IMG/VR virus record: IMGVR_UViG_3300034107_000040
Span: 1 to 22,685 of that record
DNA length: 22,685 nucleotides
Source of the DNA: a virus
Reading direction: 5' to 3' (one strand)
The number at the start of each line of letters is the position of its first letter. The stretch's first letter is position 1. Made by a program: the position numbers and the translations under genes. The notes under the pieces were generated by a model that was not told the origin of the DNA, searched no databases, and was given only the letters and a program-made list of their open reading frames with translations. Positions 8,191 through 14,724 of this stretch are shown here, piece by piece.

Positions 8191-8457
8191 ATGCCTAGTA
8201 CCTTCACTGCTACCCCTCTTGCTGGCGTAACTTTTGCCGACCGCAAGACGACCCCTGATTTCGGCCTTGGCACCCCCGTCTTGGGAAGCCAGAACGACAC
8301 TTGGGTCTACGTTAAGGCGACGGAAACCGTTGCTACCGGCACCTGTTCGGTTGACGCTTCGTTCAACCTGACTGACACTGCTGGTAGTTACACGGCTGCA
8401 ACTGCTTTTGCCTCTGGCGAATACGGTTGGGTCTATAAGACCACCTCGCCGCTGTAA
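8191..8457 (+). CDS. Small capsid decoration-like protein
   Basis: An 88-residue protein directly after the major capsid gene, with a strong ribosome site (AAGAAGGAA ending 8 bases before the ATG). The segment F-G-L-G-T-P-V-L-G-S-Q-N-D-T-W-V-Y-V-K-A is a pattern I associate with small beta-rich proteins that follow phage capsid genes. It likely binds the outside of the shell and stabilises it. Composition is mostly Thr, Ala, Ser and Gly. There are no membrane or signal features. It ends in a double stop (TAATAA) and is followed by the only long intergenic gap, with a hairpin, so the capsid and decoration genes may form a highly transcribed unit. The exact fold is unproven. Confidence 0.75.
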   Translation: MPSTFTATPLAGVTFADRKTTPDFGLGTPVLGSQNDTWVYVKATETVATGTCSVDASFNLTDTAGSYTAATAFASGEYGWVYKTTSPL

Positions 8458-8463
8458 TAACGA

Positions 8464-8505
8464 TTGGGGAGGGCCTCGGCTCTCCCCAACTCCTTTAGGG
8501 GTTTT
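8464..8505 (+). terminator. Intergenic hairpin(s) after the capsid/decoration genes
   Basis: An 11-base-pair stem (8464-8474 with 8479-8489, loop CTCG, one G-U pair) is followed by a second possible stem (8488-8493 with 8498-8503, loop TTTA) that ends in TTTT. The position after the capsid and decoration genes parallels terminators that partly stop transcription after coat genes in other phages. The second stem contains the AGGGG (8497-8501) that is the only ribosome site for the gene at 8511. The T-run is short, so termination would be partial at best. Confidence 0.55.
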
Positions 8506-8510
8506 CCAAA

Positions 8511-8867
8511 ATGACCATTCCTTCCCGCGTTATGGGTTCTGGCAATTCGTCGCTCGCGACCACTTCGATCTGCGGTTATGCCGCGACCGGCTTGACCGCT
8601 GCTGGCACGAACTTGGCCACCGGCCTGCAACTCAATGCAGATGTTAACGTCGTTGGCACTACCGCCGCTTCTACCGGCGTTGTGCTGCCCTCGGCTGAAA
8701 ACGGTTCTCAGGTTGTTGTCGCCAATAACGGCGCAAGCTCCCTTACCGTTTATGCGAAATCTGGCTCTACGATTGATGGATCGGCATCGGTAGCGATTGC
8801 CACCACCAAGCGGAGGGTCTTCTATGGGACCAGCGAAACAACGTGGGTCTCCGTCCTTGGAGCTTAA
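8511..8867 (+). CDS. Small beta-rich virion protein
   Basis: A 118-residue protein of unknown function with almost no charged residues except near the end. The second half (V-V-L-P-S-A-E-N-G-S-Q-V-V-V-A-N-N-G-A-S then Y-A-K-S-G-S-T-I-D-G, ending T-T-K-R-R-V-F-Y) is a beta module. It resembles the last 70 residues of the fibre-like protein encoded at 18104-18853 (ITLPASPVAGQKPIIIFDAG, NGSTIHG, FEYIAGTWRL). Such modules occur in phage decoration and fibre proteins. The ribosome site AGGGG lies 9 bases upstream, within the hairpin region. It opens the connector/tail gene group. It could be a second decoration or neck-surface protein; the evidence does not decide. Confidence 0.74.
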   Translation: MTIPSRVMGSGNSSLATTSICGYAATGLTAAGTNLATGLQLNADVNVVGTTAASTGVVLPSAENGSQVVVANNGASSLTVYAKSGSTIDGSASVAIATTKRRVFYGTSETTWVSVLGA

Positions 8868-8870
8868 TGA

Positions 8871-9440
8871 ATGTCTTTAGATAGTGATGTCAACAATGCC
8901 GATTCTCACCTCCATGTAGAATTTTATGAGAACACGAAAGAGCCTTACGTTGGCGTTCCTTTCGTCGTTATCATGGCACCTGGCGATAAAACTAGCATCT
9001 TTGACCAACCGGCAAATGAGGATCACAAGATCCGTTTTCCACGTCAGTGGTTTCATTTCCAATCTAAGACAAACGGCGCTCAATATATCGGAACGCCTCT
9101 GCGTAAGTGGCATGAGGATGAACCTAGCGTATTGAACGAAGCTCAACTCATTGAGCTTGAGATCCTACGGTTCCAGACTGTTGATCAGGTCGCCACGGCG
9201 TCCGATTCGCAGATCCAGCGCGTAGGGATGGGCGGTCTTGGTTTGCGTGAGCGGGCTAGGGCCTATCTGAATAAGAAGGCCAATAACACTGCGTCTCTTG
9301 AGTTGGCCGAAACACGCGAAGAGCTTTCCGAGCTAAAGGCCCAAATTGCTATTTTAATGGCGGCTCGCAAGCCTGGTCGCCCACGGAAAGAGGAAGCCGA
9401 TGAGTTCGACAATGCTCCAGTTGGTGACACAGGTCACTAG
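8871..9440 (+). CDS. Conserved phage head protein with AT-hook-like C-terminus
   Basis: A 189-residue protein of a family common between capsid and connector genes of phages. Conserved-looking blocks are VGVPFVVIMAPGDKTSIFDQ (27-46), K-I-R-F-P-R-Q-W (53-60), GTPLRKW (74-80) and RVGMGGLGLRERA (117-129). A short coiled coil (about 143-164) leads to a basic KPGRPRK motif (167-173), which resembles the AT-hook core GRP and could touch packaged DNA. The function is not established; a role in head completion or DNA contact is inferred. The start is 3 bases after the previous stop, with GGAG about 10 bases upstream. Its last 41 bases overlap the next gene in another frame. Confidence 0.8.
   Translation: MSLDSDVNNADSHLHVEFYENTKEPYVGVPFVVIMAPGDKTSIFDQPANEDHKIRFPRQWFHFQSKTNGAQYIGTPLRKWHEDEPSVLNEAQLIELEILRFQTVDQVATASDSQIQRVGMGGLGLRERARAYLNKKANNTASLELAETREELSELKAQIAILMAARKPGRPRKEEADEFDNAPVGDTGH
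9389..9396 (+). promoter_or_regulatory. Ribosome binding site fixing the start at 9400
   Basis: AGAGGAAG lies just before the ATG at 9400, with 5 bases between AGAGGA and the start. It is embedded in the codons of the basic tail of the upstream gene. It favours the start at 9400 over the in-frame ATG at 9412, which has no such site. Confidence 0.7.
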
Positions 9441-10305
9441 CGAACTTGGTATTCCCGTCCCGGTAACGGTAGCGGGCAATGTCAATCAGGATACTGTTCA
9501 GATCTTGGCGCTTATGAACGCCAGTGGATATGAACTCCTGAGAAAGAGCGATTGGCGAGAACTGACGAAGCCCCACAGCTTCTTCACGGAATACACGACA
9601 ACGACGGGTACATACGACCCTTCTACGCTCCAGATCACTGGCATCCCGTCCACTGCCAGTCTGGACACCACCTACATGATTGTTGGCCTTGGCTGGCCCA
9701 ACGGCACGTTTATCTCTAGCGTCGATTCCGCTAGCCAAGTGACTGCCAGCACCTATCCCGAAAACACCGTAGTTAGCGGCGTGATTTACTTCCAAAAGGT
9801 GAAGTACGCACTGCCGTCTGATTACGACGCCATTGTGCCTCGTACACAATGGGACAAGTCCAAGCACTGGGAAATGCTTGGCCCCGAAAGCGCCCAACAA
9901 TGGGAATGGATTCTGAGCGGCTATATCAGCACCGGCCCGCGCATTCGCTGGCGCTTGTATGGCGAATATTTTCAGATCTGGCCCGGCACATCCACCAACG
10001 AATTTCTTGGCTTTGAGTACCGCTCTAAGGGCTGGGCAACGGCTGCTGACGGTACGCCAAAAAATAGCTTCACGGCTGACAACGACACTTGCATCTACCC
10101 AGATCGCGTCATGGTTCTCAGCACCAAGCTAAAGTACTTCCAAGCCAAGGGCTTTGACACCACCGCGCTGTTCCGCGACTATATGACGGAACTTGAGACC
10201 TCTATGGCTCAAAACATATCCGGCGCAAACCTGTCGTTCGCCCCGCGCCCTGGCAGCGTCCTAATTGGTTACGACAATATTCCGGACAGCGGCTATGGCT
10301 CTTAA
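9400..10305 (+). CDS. Head-to-tail connector / neck protein (putative)
   Basis: A 301-residue protein. The N-terminus (MLQLVTQVTSELGIPVPVTV, then a helix ending G-Y-E-L-L-R-K-S-D-W) is a pattern I know from podovirus-like genomes in the gene just before the Gp10-like hub. The middle and end are rich in aromatic residues (QWDKSKHWEMLGP, QQWEWILSGY, IRWRLYGEYFQIWPG) and probably form a beta sandwich with helices. No catalytic motif is seen. By position it would close the portal and start the tail, like P22 gp4 or tail-tubular proteins, but homology to those is not visible by eye. It overlaps the previous gene by 41 bases and the next by 11. The coding call is firm. Confidence 0.75.
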   Translation: MSSTMLQLVTQVTSELGIPVPVTVAGNVNQDTVQILALMNASGYELLRKSDWRELTKPHSFFTEYTTTTGTYDPSTLQITGIPSTASLDTTYMIVGLGWPNGTFISSVDSASQVTASTYPENTVVSGVIYFQKVKYALPSDYDAIVPRTQWDKSKHWEMLGPESAQQWEWILSGYISTGPRIRWRLYGEYFQIWPGTSTNEFLGFEYRSKGWATAADGTPKNSFTADNDTCIYPDRVMVLSTKLKYFQAKGFDTTALFRDYMTELETSMAQNISGANLSFAPRPGSVLIGYDNIPDSGYGS

Positions 10306-11848
10306 ACCTTCGCGCCTCGTACAGCGCAATGACGCTATGGTCGATTCGCTTCCGTCGCCAATTGGCGGCTGGAATGCGCGTGATTCCATTGCCAATATGG
10401 AACCAACCGACGCTGTAACGATGATCAATATGTTCCCCACCGTGTCGTCTGTCACTATGCGCGGTGGGTACACTGAGTTTGCGACCGGCCTAGACGGCAA
10501 GGTCCAAACGCTCATGACCTACAATGCCGGTGCAAACTCCAAGATGTTTGCGGTCACTAGCACGGGCAAGATTTACGATGTGACAACGGCAGGCCCCGTG
10601 GGTGCTCCGCTCATCACCGGCCTGTCCAACGGCATCTGGGAATACATCAACATCACGACCCCCGGCGGTAGCTTCTTGATGGCCGTCAACGGCATCGACT
10701 TGCCAATTCTATATGACGGAACAACCGTTACAAATCCGTCCATCACGGGCGTTACACCATCAGACCTGAAAAACATTATGCTGTTCAAAAACCGCATTTG
10801 GTTCATTCAGAAAGAGACGCTGATAGCGTGGTATCTGCCAACCAGTGCAATCGGCGGCGCGGCCCAACAGTTTGACTTTAGCCAGCTTGCCCGCTTTGGC
10901 GGTCGCTTGGTCGATCTGGATAGCTGGACCATCGACGCAGGCTACGGCGTTGACGACAATCTGGCCTTCATCACCAGCGAAGGTGAGGTCATTATCTACC
11001 GAGGCACCGACCCCGCTAGCATTGCGACTTGGGGCCTAATCGGTATCTGGAAGATGGGTTCGCCTATCGGTGAACGCTGTATGCTCAAGTGGGGCGGCGA
11101 CCTTCTCATTTTGACCTATGACGGCCTTATACCTATGGCGCAGTCATTGCAGTCATCCCGCCTAGATCCCCGCGTAGCCTTCTCTGACAAGATCCAAGGG
11201 GCCATTACGCAGGCAACGACGGATTACGGCGGGGACCATGCCGAAGTGGGCTGGGAAATTGCCGACAGCGCCAAGCAAAATGCTGTGTGGATTAACGTCC
11301 CTGTGGCGGACGGCAAGCAAGAACAATATGTCATGAACACCATCACAAAGTCGTGGTGCCAGTTTCAAGGCTGGGCGGCGTACTGCTGGGCGACCTATGT
11401 GGACGATCCTTATTTCGGTAGCGATGGCTATGTTGCCAAGGCGTGGGACACCATCAATTACACAGACGGCGGCTCCAACATCGTCACTCAAACGCTCCAA
11501 GCGTTTAACTATTTTGGCTCACGCGGCGTAAAGAAGTACTTTACGCGGGCGCGGCCTAGCTTCTTTAGCAATGGCCTTCCGTCTATTCAAGTCGGCATGA
11601 ACATTGACTTTGACGTATCCGATACGACCGCCCCTGTCTCAGCGCCTTACATCTCGTTTGGCCTATGGGACGGCGGCATCTGGGATGCTTCTTTTTGGGG
11701 TTCGGGCGGGCAGAGCATTAACCCTTGGCTTGGTGTCACGGGCATTGGATACTGCGGTGCTCTTCAAATGAAAACGGCTAGCTCTGGCATTTCGCTACAG
11801 TGGGCCTCTACGGATGTGGTGTATCAAACCGGATGGTCTGGCATATAA
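10295..11848 (+). CDS. Tail hub / packaged-DNA stabilisation protein, Gp10-like (putative)
   Basis: A 517-residue protein probably forming a beta-propeller hub below the portal that seals packaged DNA, as P22 gp10 does. Visible features are I-N-M-F-P near residue 48, followed by M-R-G-G-Y-T-E-F. Repeated strand pairs follow (SKMFAVTSTGKIYDVTTAG, FLMAVNGIDLPILYDGTTV, FKNRIWFIQKETLIAWYLP). A WDGGIWDASFWG segment comes near the end. This order matches the gp10 type in which ordered blades are followed by a C-terminal domain. The ATG at 10295 is chosen over an upstream TTG at 10265 because it gives a short (11-base) overlap and a conventional M-A-L-K-P start; the ribosome site is weak (GGACAG). 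The length is slightly above P22 gp10. The assignment is by pattern and position. Confidence 0.7.
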   Translation: MALKPSRLVQRNDAMVDSLPSPIGGWNARDSIANMEPTDAVTMINMFPTVSSVTMRGGYTEFATGLDGKVQTLMTYNAGANSKMFAVTSTGKIYDVTTAGPVGAPLITGLSNGIWEYINITTPGGSFLMAVNGIDLPILYDGTTVTNPSITGVTPSDLKNIMLFKNRIWFIQKETLIAWYLPTSAIGGAAQQFDFSQLARFGGRLVDLDSWTIDAGYGVDDNLAFITSEGEVIIYRGTDPASIATWGLIGIWKMGSPIGERCMLKWGGDLLILTYDGLIPMAQSLQSSRLDPRVAFSDKIQGAITQATTDYGGDHAEVGWEIADSAKQNAVWINVPVADGKQEQYVMNTITKSWCQFQGWAAYCWATYVDDPYFGSDGYVAKAWDTINYTDGGSNIVTQTLQAFNYFGSRGVKKYFTRARPSFFSNGLPSIQVGMNIDFDVSDTTAPVSAPYISFGLWDGGIWDASFWGSGGQSINPWLGVTGIGYCGALQMKTASSGISLQWASTDVVYQTGWSGI

Positions 11849-12246
11849 TCAGCAACGAACTGGTCGGCCATTGGGTGGCCGAAAAGCTAGGCTCTGGATA
11901 CTTTGCCGCTCGCTCCAACGCCATTGGATTGGTGAAGGACGATAGGCTTATAGCCGGGGTGATATACGAGAATTGGAACGGGCGCTCAATCATGTGCCAC
12001 ATCGCTGTAGAAGGCCGTTTAACGCGGCGCTACCTCGGTGCGATCTTTGATTATGCGTTCAATGTGTGTAATGTGGAAAAGATAATTGTTCCGGTCGAAA
12101 GCCACAATTTGAGAAGCGTTAAGCTCATTGAGAACATGGGCTTCACCGAAGAGGGACGCATCAAGGATTGCCAGCCTGAAGGTGATACAATCTTGTACAC
12201 CATGACCAAGGGCGATTGTAGATTTCTAGGGGATCGTTATGGGTAA
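11833..12246 (+). CDS. GNAT-family N-acetyltransferase
   Basis: A 137-residue predicted acyltransferase using acetyl-CoA. The fold pattern is clear. V-K-D-D-R-L-I-A-G-V-I-Y (34-45) and CHIAVEG (55-61) are the central strands. The region around R-R-Y-L-G-A-I-F-D-Y-A-F (65-76) takes the place of the CoA-binding motif. S-H-N-L-R-S-V-K-L-I-E-N-M-G-F-T-E-E-G-R (90-109) is the typical second half. The CoA loop lacks the usual Q/R-x-x-G-x-G/A pattern, so activity should be tested. Small GNAT genes in this place between tail and ejection genes recur in podovirus genomes; the substrate is unknown. The ATG at 11833 overlaps the hub gene by 16 bases; the longer GTG-start version (11800) would overlap it by 49. 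The next gene starts within its last 8 bases. Confidence 0.87.
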   Translation: MVWHIISNELVGHWVAEKLGSGYFAARSNAIGLVKDDRLIAGVIYENWNGRSIMCHIAVEGRLTRRYLGAIFDYAFNVCNVEKIIVPVESHNLRSVKLIENMGFTEEGRIKDCQPEGDTILYTMTKGDCRFLGDRYG

Positions 12247-14029
12247 AAAAACTCCAGCACCGCCGCCAGCGCCCGATTACGCAGCAGCAGCGACCGCTCA
12301 AGGCCAAGCTAACAAAGAGGCGGCGTTGCAAACGTCCGTCTTGAGCAATCCCAACATTATCAGTCCCTACGGCAACCAGACTGTAACGTACAGCCAAGAT
12401 CCCAATAACCCCGGCGGCGGTTCGCAGGCGACGGTTACACAGACCTTGACGCCAGAAGCACAGGCCGCGCTTAACGCGCAGCAGAAGACTCAGTTGGAAT
12501 TTGCCAACCTTGGCCTTCAGGGCATTGGTCAAGCAAAGAACATCCTTTCGACGCCATTTGATCCAAAACTGCCCAACCTTCAGACTTCCGTTGCCCCTAG
12601 CCCAGAACTAAATTTCGGACCTAATGCGGCAGACTATGCGGCTACTAGCAACGTTCAAGGCGACACCTACGGCAAGGCTGGGACGGTTGACGCTGGAATG
12701 TACGGCCAAGCTGGAACCGTCGCAGGCGGCGCTTACGGCACCGCGCAGGGCTTTGGGGCTGGTGACTTTGGCCTTGCCAAGGGAATCAATGCTTCTGACT
12801 TTGGCCAAGCCCAAGGCGTTAATTCCGAAAAGTACGGACTGGCCCAAGGCATCAATGCCGGAGACTATGGTCAAGCGCAGGGCATCAATGCCCAAGATTA
12901 TGGTCAGGCCCGTCGAAACATTGACACGTCCAACGTAGCGGCCATGCCGGTCAATGCGGGCATGACGGGCCAACAGGCCATCATGAGCCGCTTGCAGCCA
13001 CAGTTGCAGCAGTCCCGCGACGCTATGAGCCAGAACCTGATCAATCAGGGCATCACTCAAGGCAGCGAGGCGTACAACCGCGCTATGACCCAACAGGGTC
13101 AGCAAGAGAACGATATGCTGACGCAGGCCGCAGTGCAGGGCCTTAACCTTGATATGTCTGCCAATCAGCAGGGCTATAATCAAGCCGCGCAGAACGCCAA
13201 CTTCTATAACCAAGGTTTGGGCCAAGACTTTGGCCAAGGCACGACAGCGCAACAGATGCAGAACCAAGCCATTGCCCAGAATTTCGGGCAAGGGGCGCAG
13301 GCGCAGGAAATGCAGAACGCGGCCATTGGTCAGAACTTTGGCCAAAGCGCGACTGCCCAGCAAATAGGGAATGCCGCTATTGGCCAGAACTTTGGACAGG
13401 CGCTTAGTGCGAATCAATCGCAGAACCAAGCAATTGCTCAGAATTTTGGACAAGGCCAAGCCGCCAACCAAGCCCAGAACGCTGCCATTGCCCAAAACTT
13501 CGGGCAGGGTATGTCGTCTCAGCAGATGCAAAACCAAGCAATTGGTCAAAACTACGGACAAGGCGTCACGTCTCAGCAATTGCAAAATCAGGCCATTTCC
13601 CAAAACTACGGTCAGGGCATGTCGGCTCAAGACGCTGCAAACGCCGCACGGGCGCAGAACTATGGCCAAGCCTCTTCTTCTGCCGGCATGTACAATCAGG
13701 CCGCAGCGCAGCAGCAGAACCAGAACCTTCAGAATGCTCAGTTTGGCAACACTGCGCTTCAGCAGTCGCTTGCCCAGCAGTTGGCTTTGCGCAACCAACC
13801 CATCAACGAGATCAACTCGCTGATGAGCGGTTCGCAGATTCAAAACCCGCAGTTCCAAGCCTATTCGGGATCTAACGTCACAGCGGCCCCAATCTTCCAA
13901 GGGCTACAAGCTCAAGGCCAGTATGCTCAAAATCAGTACGGCCAACAGATGGCAGGGGCTAACGCAAACACCTCTGGCGTTATGGGCTTGCTGGGATCTG
14001 CTGCAATGGCTGGCGGGATGGCGTTTTAA
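12239..14029 (+). CDS. Repeat-rich internal virion (ejection) protein, putative
   Basis: A 596-residue protein. The Pro/Ala-rich N-terminus (GKKTPAPPPAPDYAAAATAQ, then N-P-N-I-I-S-P-Y-G-N-Q-T-V) is typical of a phage family encoded after the tail hub, usually taken as internal virion or tail-tip proteins. Residues 134-221 are eight 11-residue units with a G-Q-A-Q-G-I-N-A-x-D-Y-type consensus. Residues 334-477 are eight 18-residue units ending Q-N-[FY]-G-Q. Composition is dominated by Gln, Asn, Ala and Gly, with almost no Lys or Cys after the N-terminus. The C-terminus (GVMGLLGSAAMAGGMAF) is a Gly/Ala-rich hydrophobic tail that could insert in a membrane. A good ribosome site (AGGGGA) precedes the start. 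The precise role is inferred. Confidence 0.75.
   Translation: MGKKTPAPPPAPDYAAAATAQGQANKEAALQTSVLSNPNIISPYGNQTVTYSQDPNNPGGGSQATVTQTLTPEAQAALNAQQKTQLEFANLGLQGIGQAKNILSTPFDPKLPNLQTSVAPSPELNFGPNAADYAATSNVQGDTYGKAGTVDAGMYGQAGTVAGGAYGTAQGFGAGDFGLAKGINASDFGQAQGVNSEKYGLAQGINAGDYGQAQGINAQDYGQARRNIDTSNVAAMPVNAGMTGQQAIMSRLQPQLQQSRDAMSQNLINQGITQGSEAYNRAMTQQGQQENDMLTQAAVQGLNLDMSANQQGYNQAAQNANFYNQGLGQDFGQGTTAQQMQNQAIAQNFGQGAQAQEMQNAAIGQNFGQSATAQQIGNAAIGQNFGQALSANQSQNQAIAQNFGQGQAANQAQNAAIAQNFGQGMSSQQMQNQAIGQNYGQGVTSQQLQNQAISQNYGQGMSAQDAANAARAQNYGQASSSAGMYNQAAAQQQNQNLQNAQFGNTALQQSLAQQLALRNQPINEINSLMSGSQIQNPQFQAYSGSNVTAAPIFQGLQAQGQYAQNQYGQQMAGANANTSGVMGLLGSAAMAGGMAF
12638..12901 (+). repeat. Eight 33-bp units encoding 11-residue repeats
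   Basis: Eight units of exactly 33 bases, in frame. Each encodes an 11-residue unit with an aromatic residue (Tyr or Phe) at the end and Gly at the start of the next. Later units (GQAQGVNSEKY, GLAQGINAGDY, GQAQGINAQDY) are most alike and the first (AATSNVQGDTY) is most diverged. Confidence 0.85.
13238..13669 (+). repeat. Eight 54-bp units encoding 18-residue repeats
   Basis: Eight consecutive units of exactly 54 bases, in frame. The consensus is G-x-x-A-x-Q-x-Q-N-x-A-I-A-Q-N-F-G-Q. The A-I-x-Q-N-[FY]-G-Q core is kept in seven units; the last has A-R-A-Q-N-Y-G-Q. Positions 2-6 vary. No unit is gapped. Confidence 0.9.
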
Positions 14030-14724
14030 TGCTGGGACTAGCGTTCTCAGGCGGTAAGGATTCCTTGGCCTGCTGGTACTTGTACCGTGACCAGCAGCCT
14101 ATTGTAATATTTGTCAATACCGGCAAAGCGTATCCAGAAACCCTTGAACTCATTGAAGAAATCCGCAAAGAAGCCAAGGAATTTATTGAGGTAATGACGG
14201 ACCAAGAAGGGCAAACCAAGATCAACGGCATTCCGTCTGATATTGTCGCCATTGATTGGACGCCTTTTGGTCAATCCCTGTCAGGGGAAAAAGAGACCAA
14301 GATGCAGCCCTACCTCAATTGCTGCTACGAAAACATCTCTGGGCCTTTGATGCGGGCCGCTAAAGAGCGCGGGATAACCGAGCTTATACGCGGGCAGCGC
14401 ATTGACGATTCCCATAAGTCACCGGCCCGCCACGGTTCGGTGGTTGATGGCATAACCTTTATCCAGCCAATCGAAGACTGGACAGAAAAGCAGACGTTTG
14501 ATTTCGTGCGGTCTCAGCGAGGCTTTTTGCCCGACCATTACAAAATTGAACATACGAGCCTAGACTGCTATGACTGTACAGCGTTCATGGCGCACTCTGC
14601 CGACCGCATCGCGTGGACCAAAGAGAAGTACCCTGAGTTTTACGAGAAATATTCGGCCAAGATGTGCGCCCTAAAGGCCGCTTTGAAGCCCACCCTTGAT
14701 GCACTGGAGCGGGCCAATGGCTAA
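14029..14724 (+). CDS. PP-loop APS/PAPS reductase-like protein (CysH family)
   Basis: A 231-residue adenosine nucleotide alpha-hydrolase-fold enzyme of the phosphoadenosine phosphosulphate reductase family. The PP-loop motif SGGKDS is at residues 7-12. R-G-Q-R-I-D-D-S (121-128) is the family's second nucleotide-binding signature. Four cysteines, C98-C99 and C180-x-x-C183, are spaced CC-X80-CxxC, the pattern known for 4Fe-4S ligands in bacterial APS reductases. The usual C-terminal E-C-G-[IL]-H catalytic motif is absent; the only later Cys is C213 (KMCA), 30 residues after C183. The substrate may therefore differ from APS or PAPS. The gene lies between two putative ejection proteins and overlaps both (TAATG upstream, 8 bases downstream), so it is co-expressed with the virion. 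No dnd, tRNA-thiolation or sulphate-assimilation gene is nearby. Its phage role is unknown. Confidence 0.88.
   Translation: MLGLAFSGGKDSLACWYLYRDQQPIVIFVNTGKAYPETLELIEEIRKEAKEFIEVMTDQEGQTKINGIPSDIVAIDWTPFGQSLSGEKETKMQPYLNCCYENISGPLMRAAKERGITELIRGQRIDDSHKSPARHGSVVDGITFIQPIEDWTEKQTFDFVRSQRGFLPDHYKIEHTSLDCYDCTAFMAHSADRIAWTKEKYPEFYEKYSAKMCALKAALKPTLDALERANG

Noticed and set aside
10265-10294. TTG start 30 bases upstream for the tail hub gene
   Set aside because: It would increase overlap with the preceding gene to 41 bases and lacks a ribosome site; the ATG at 10295 is more likely.
12638-13669. CRISPR-like array or DNA-level tandem repeat element
   Set aside because: The 33- and 54-base units vary at third codon positions and keep the reading frame, so selection acts on the protein; there are no conserved repeat/unique spacer pairs.
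12608-13900. A 430-residue Leu/Val-rich open frame on the minus strand
   Set aside because: It is the exact antisense of the Gln/Asn-rich repeat gene: CAA/CAG codons read backward as TTG/CTG (Leu). It has no ribosome site and its repeat period is that of the sense gene.
14029-14724. DndC-type DNA phosphorothioation or host sulphate-assimilation gene
   Set aside because: No dndB, D, E or cys genes are nearby, and the protein is much shorter than DndC. The family-level APS/PAPS reductase-like call is kept without a gene symbol.
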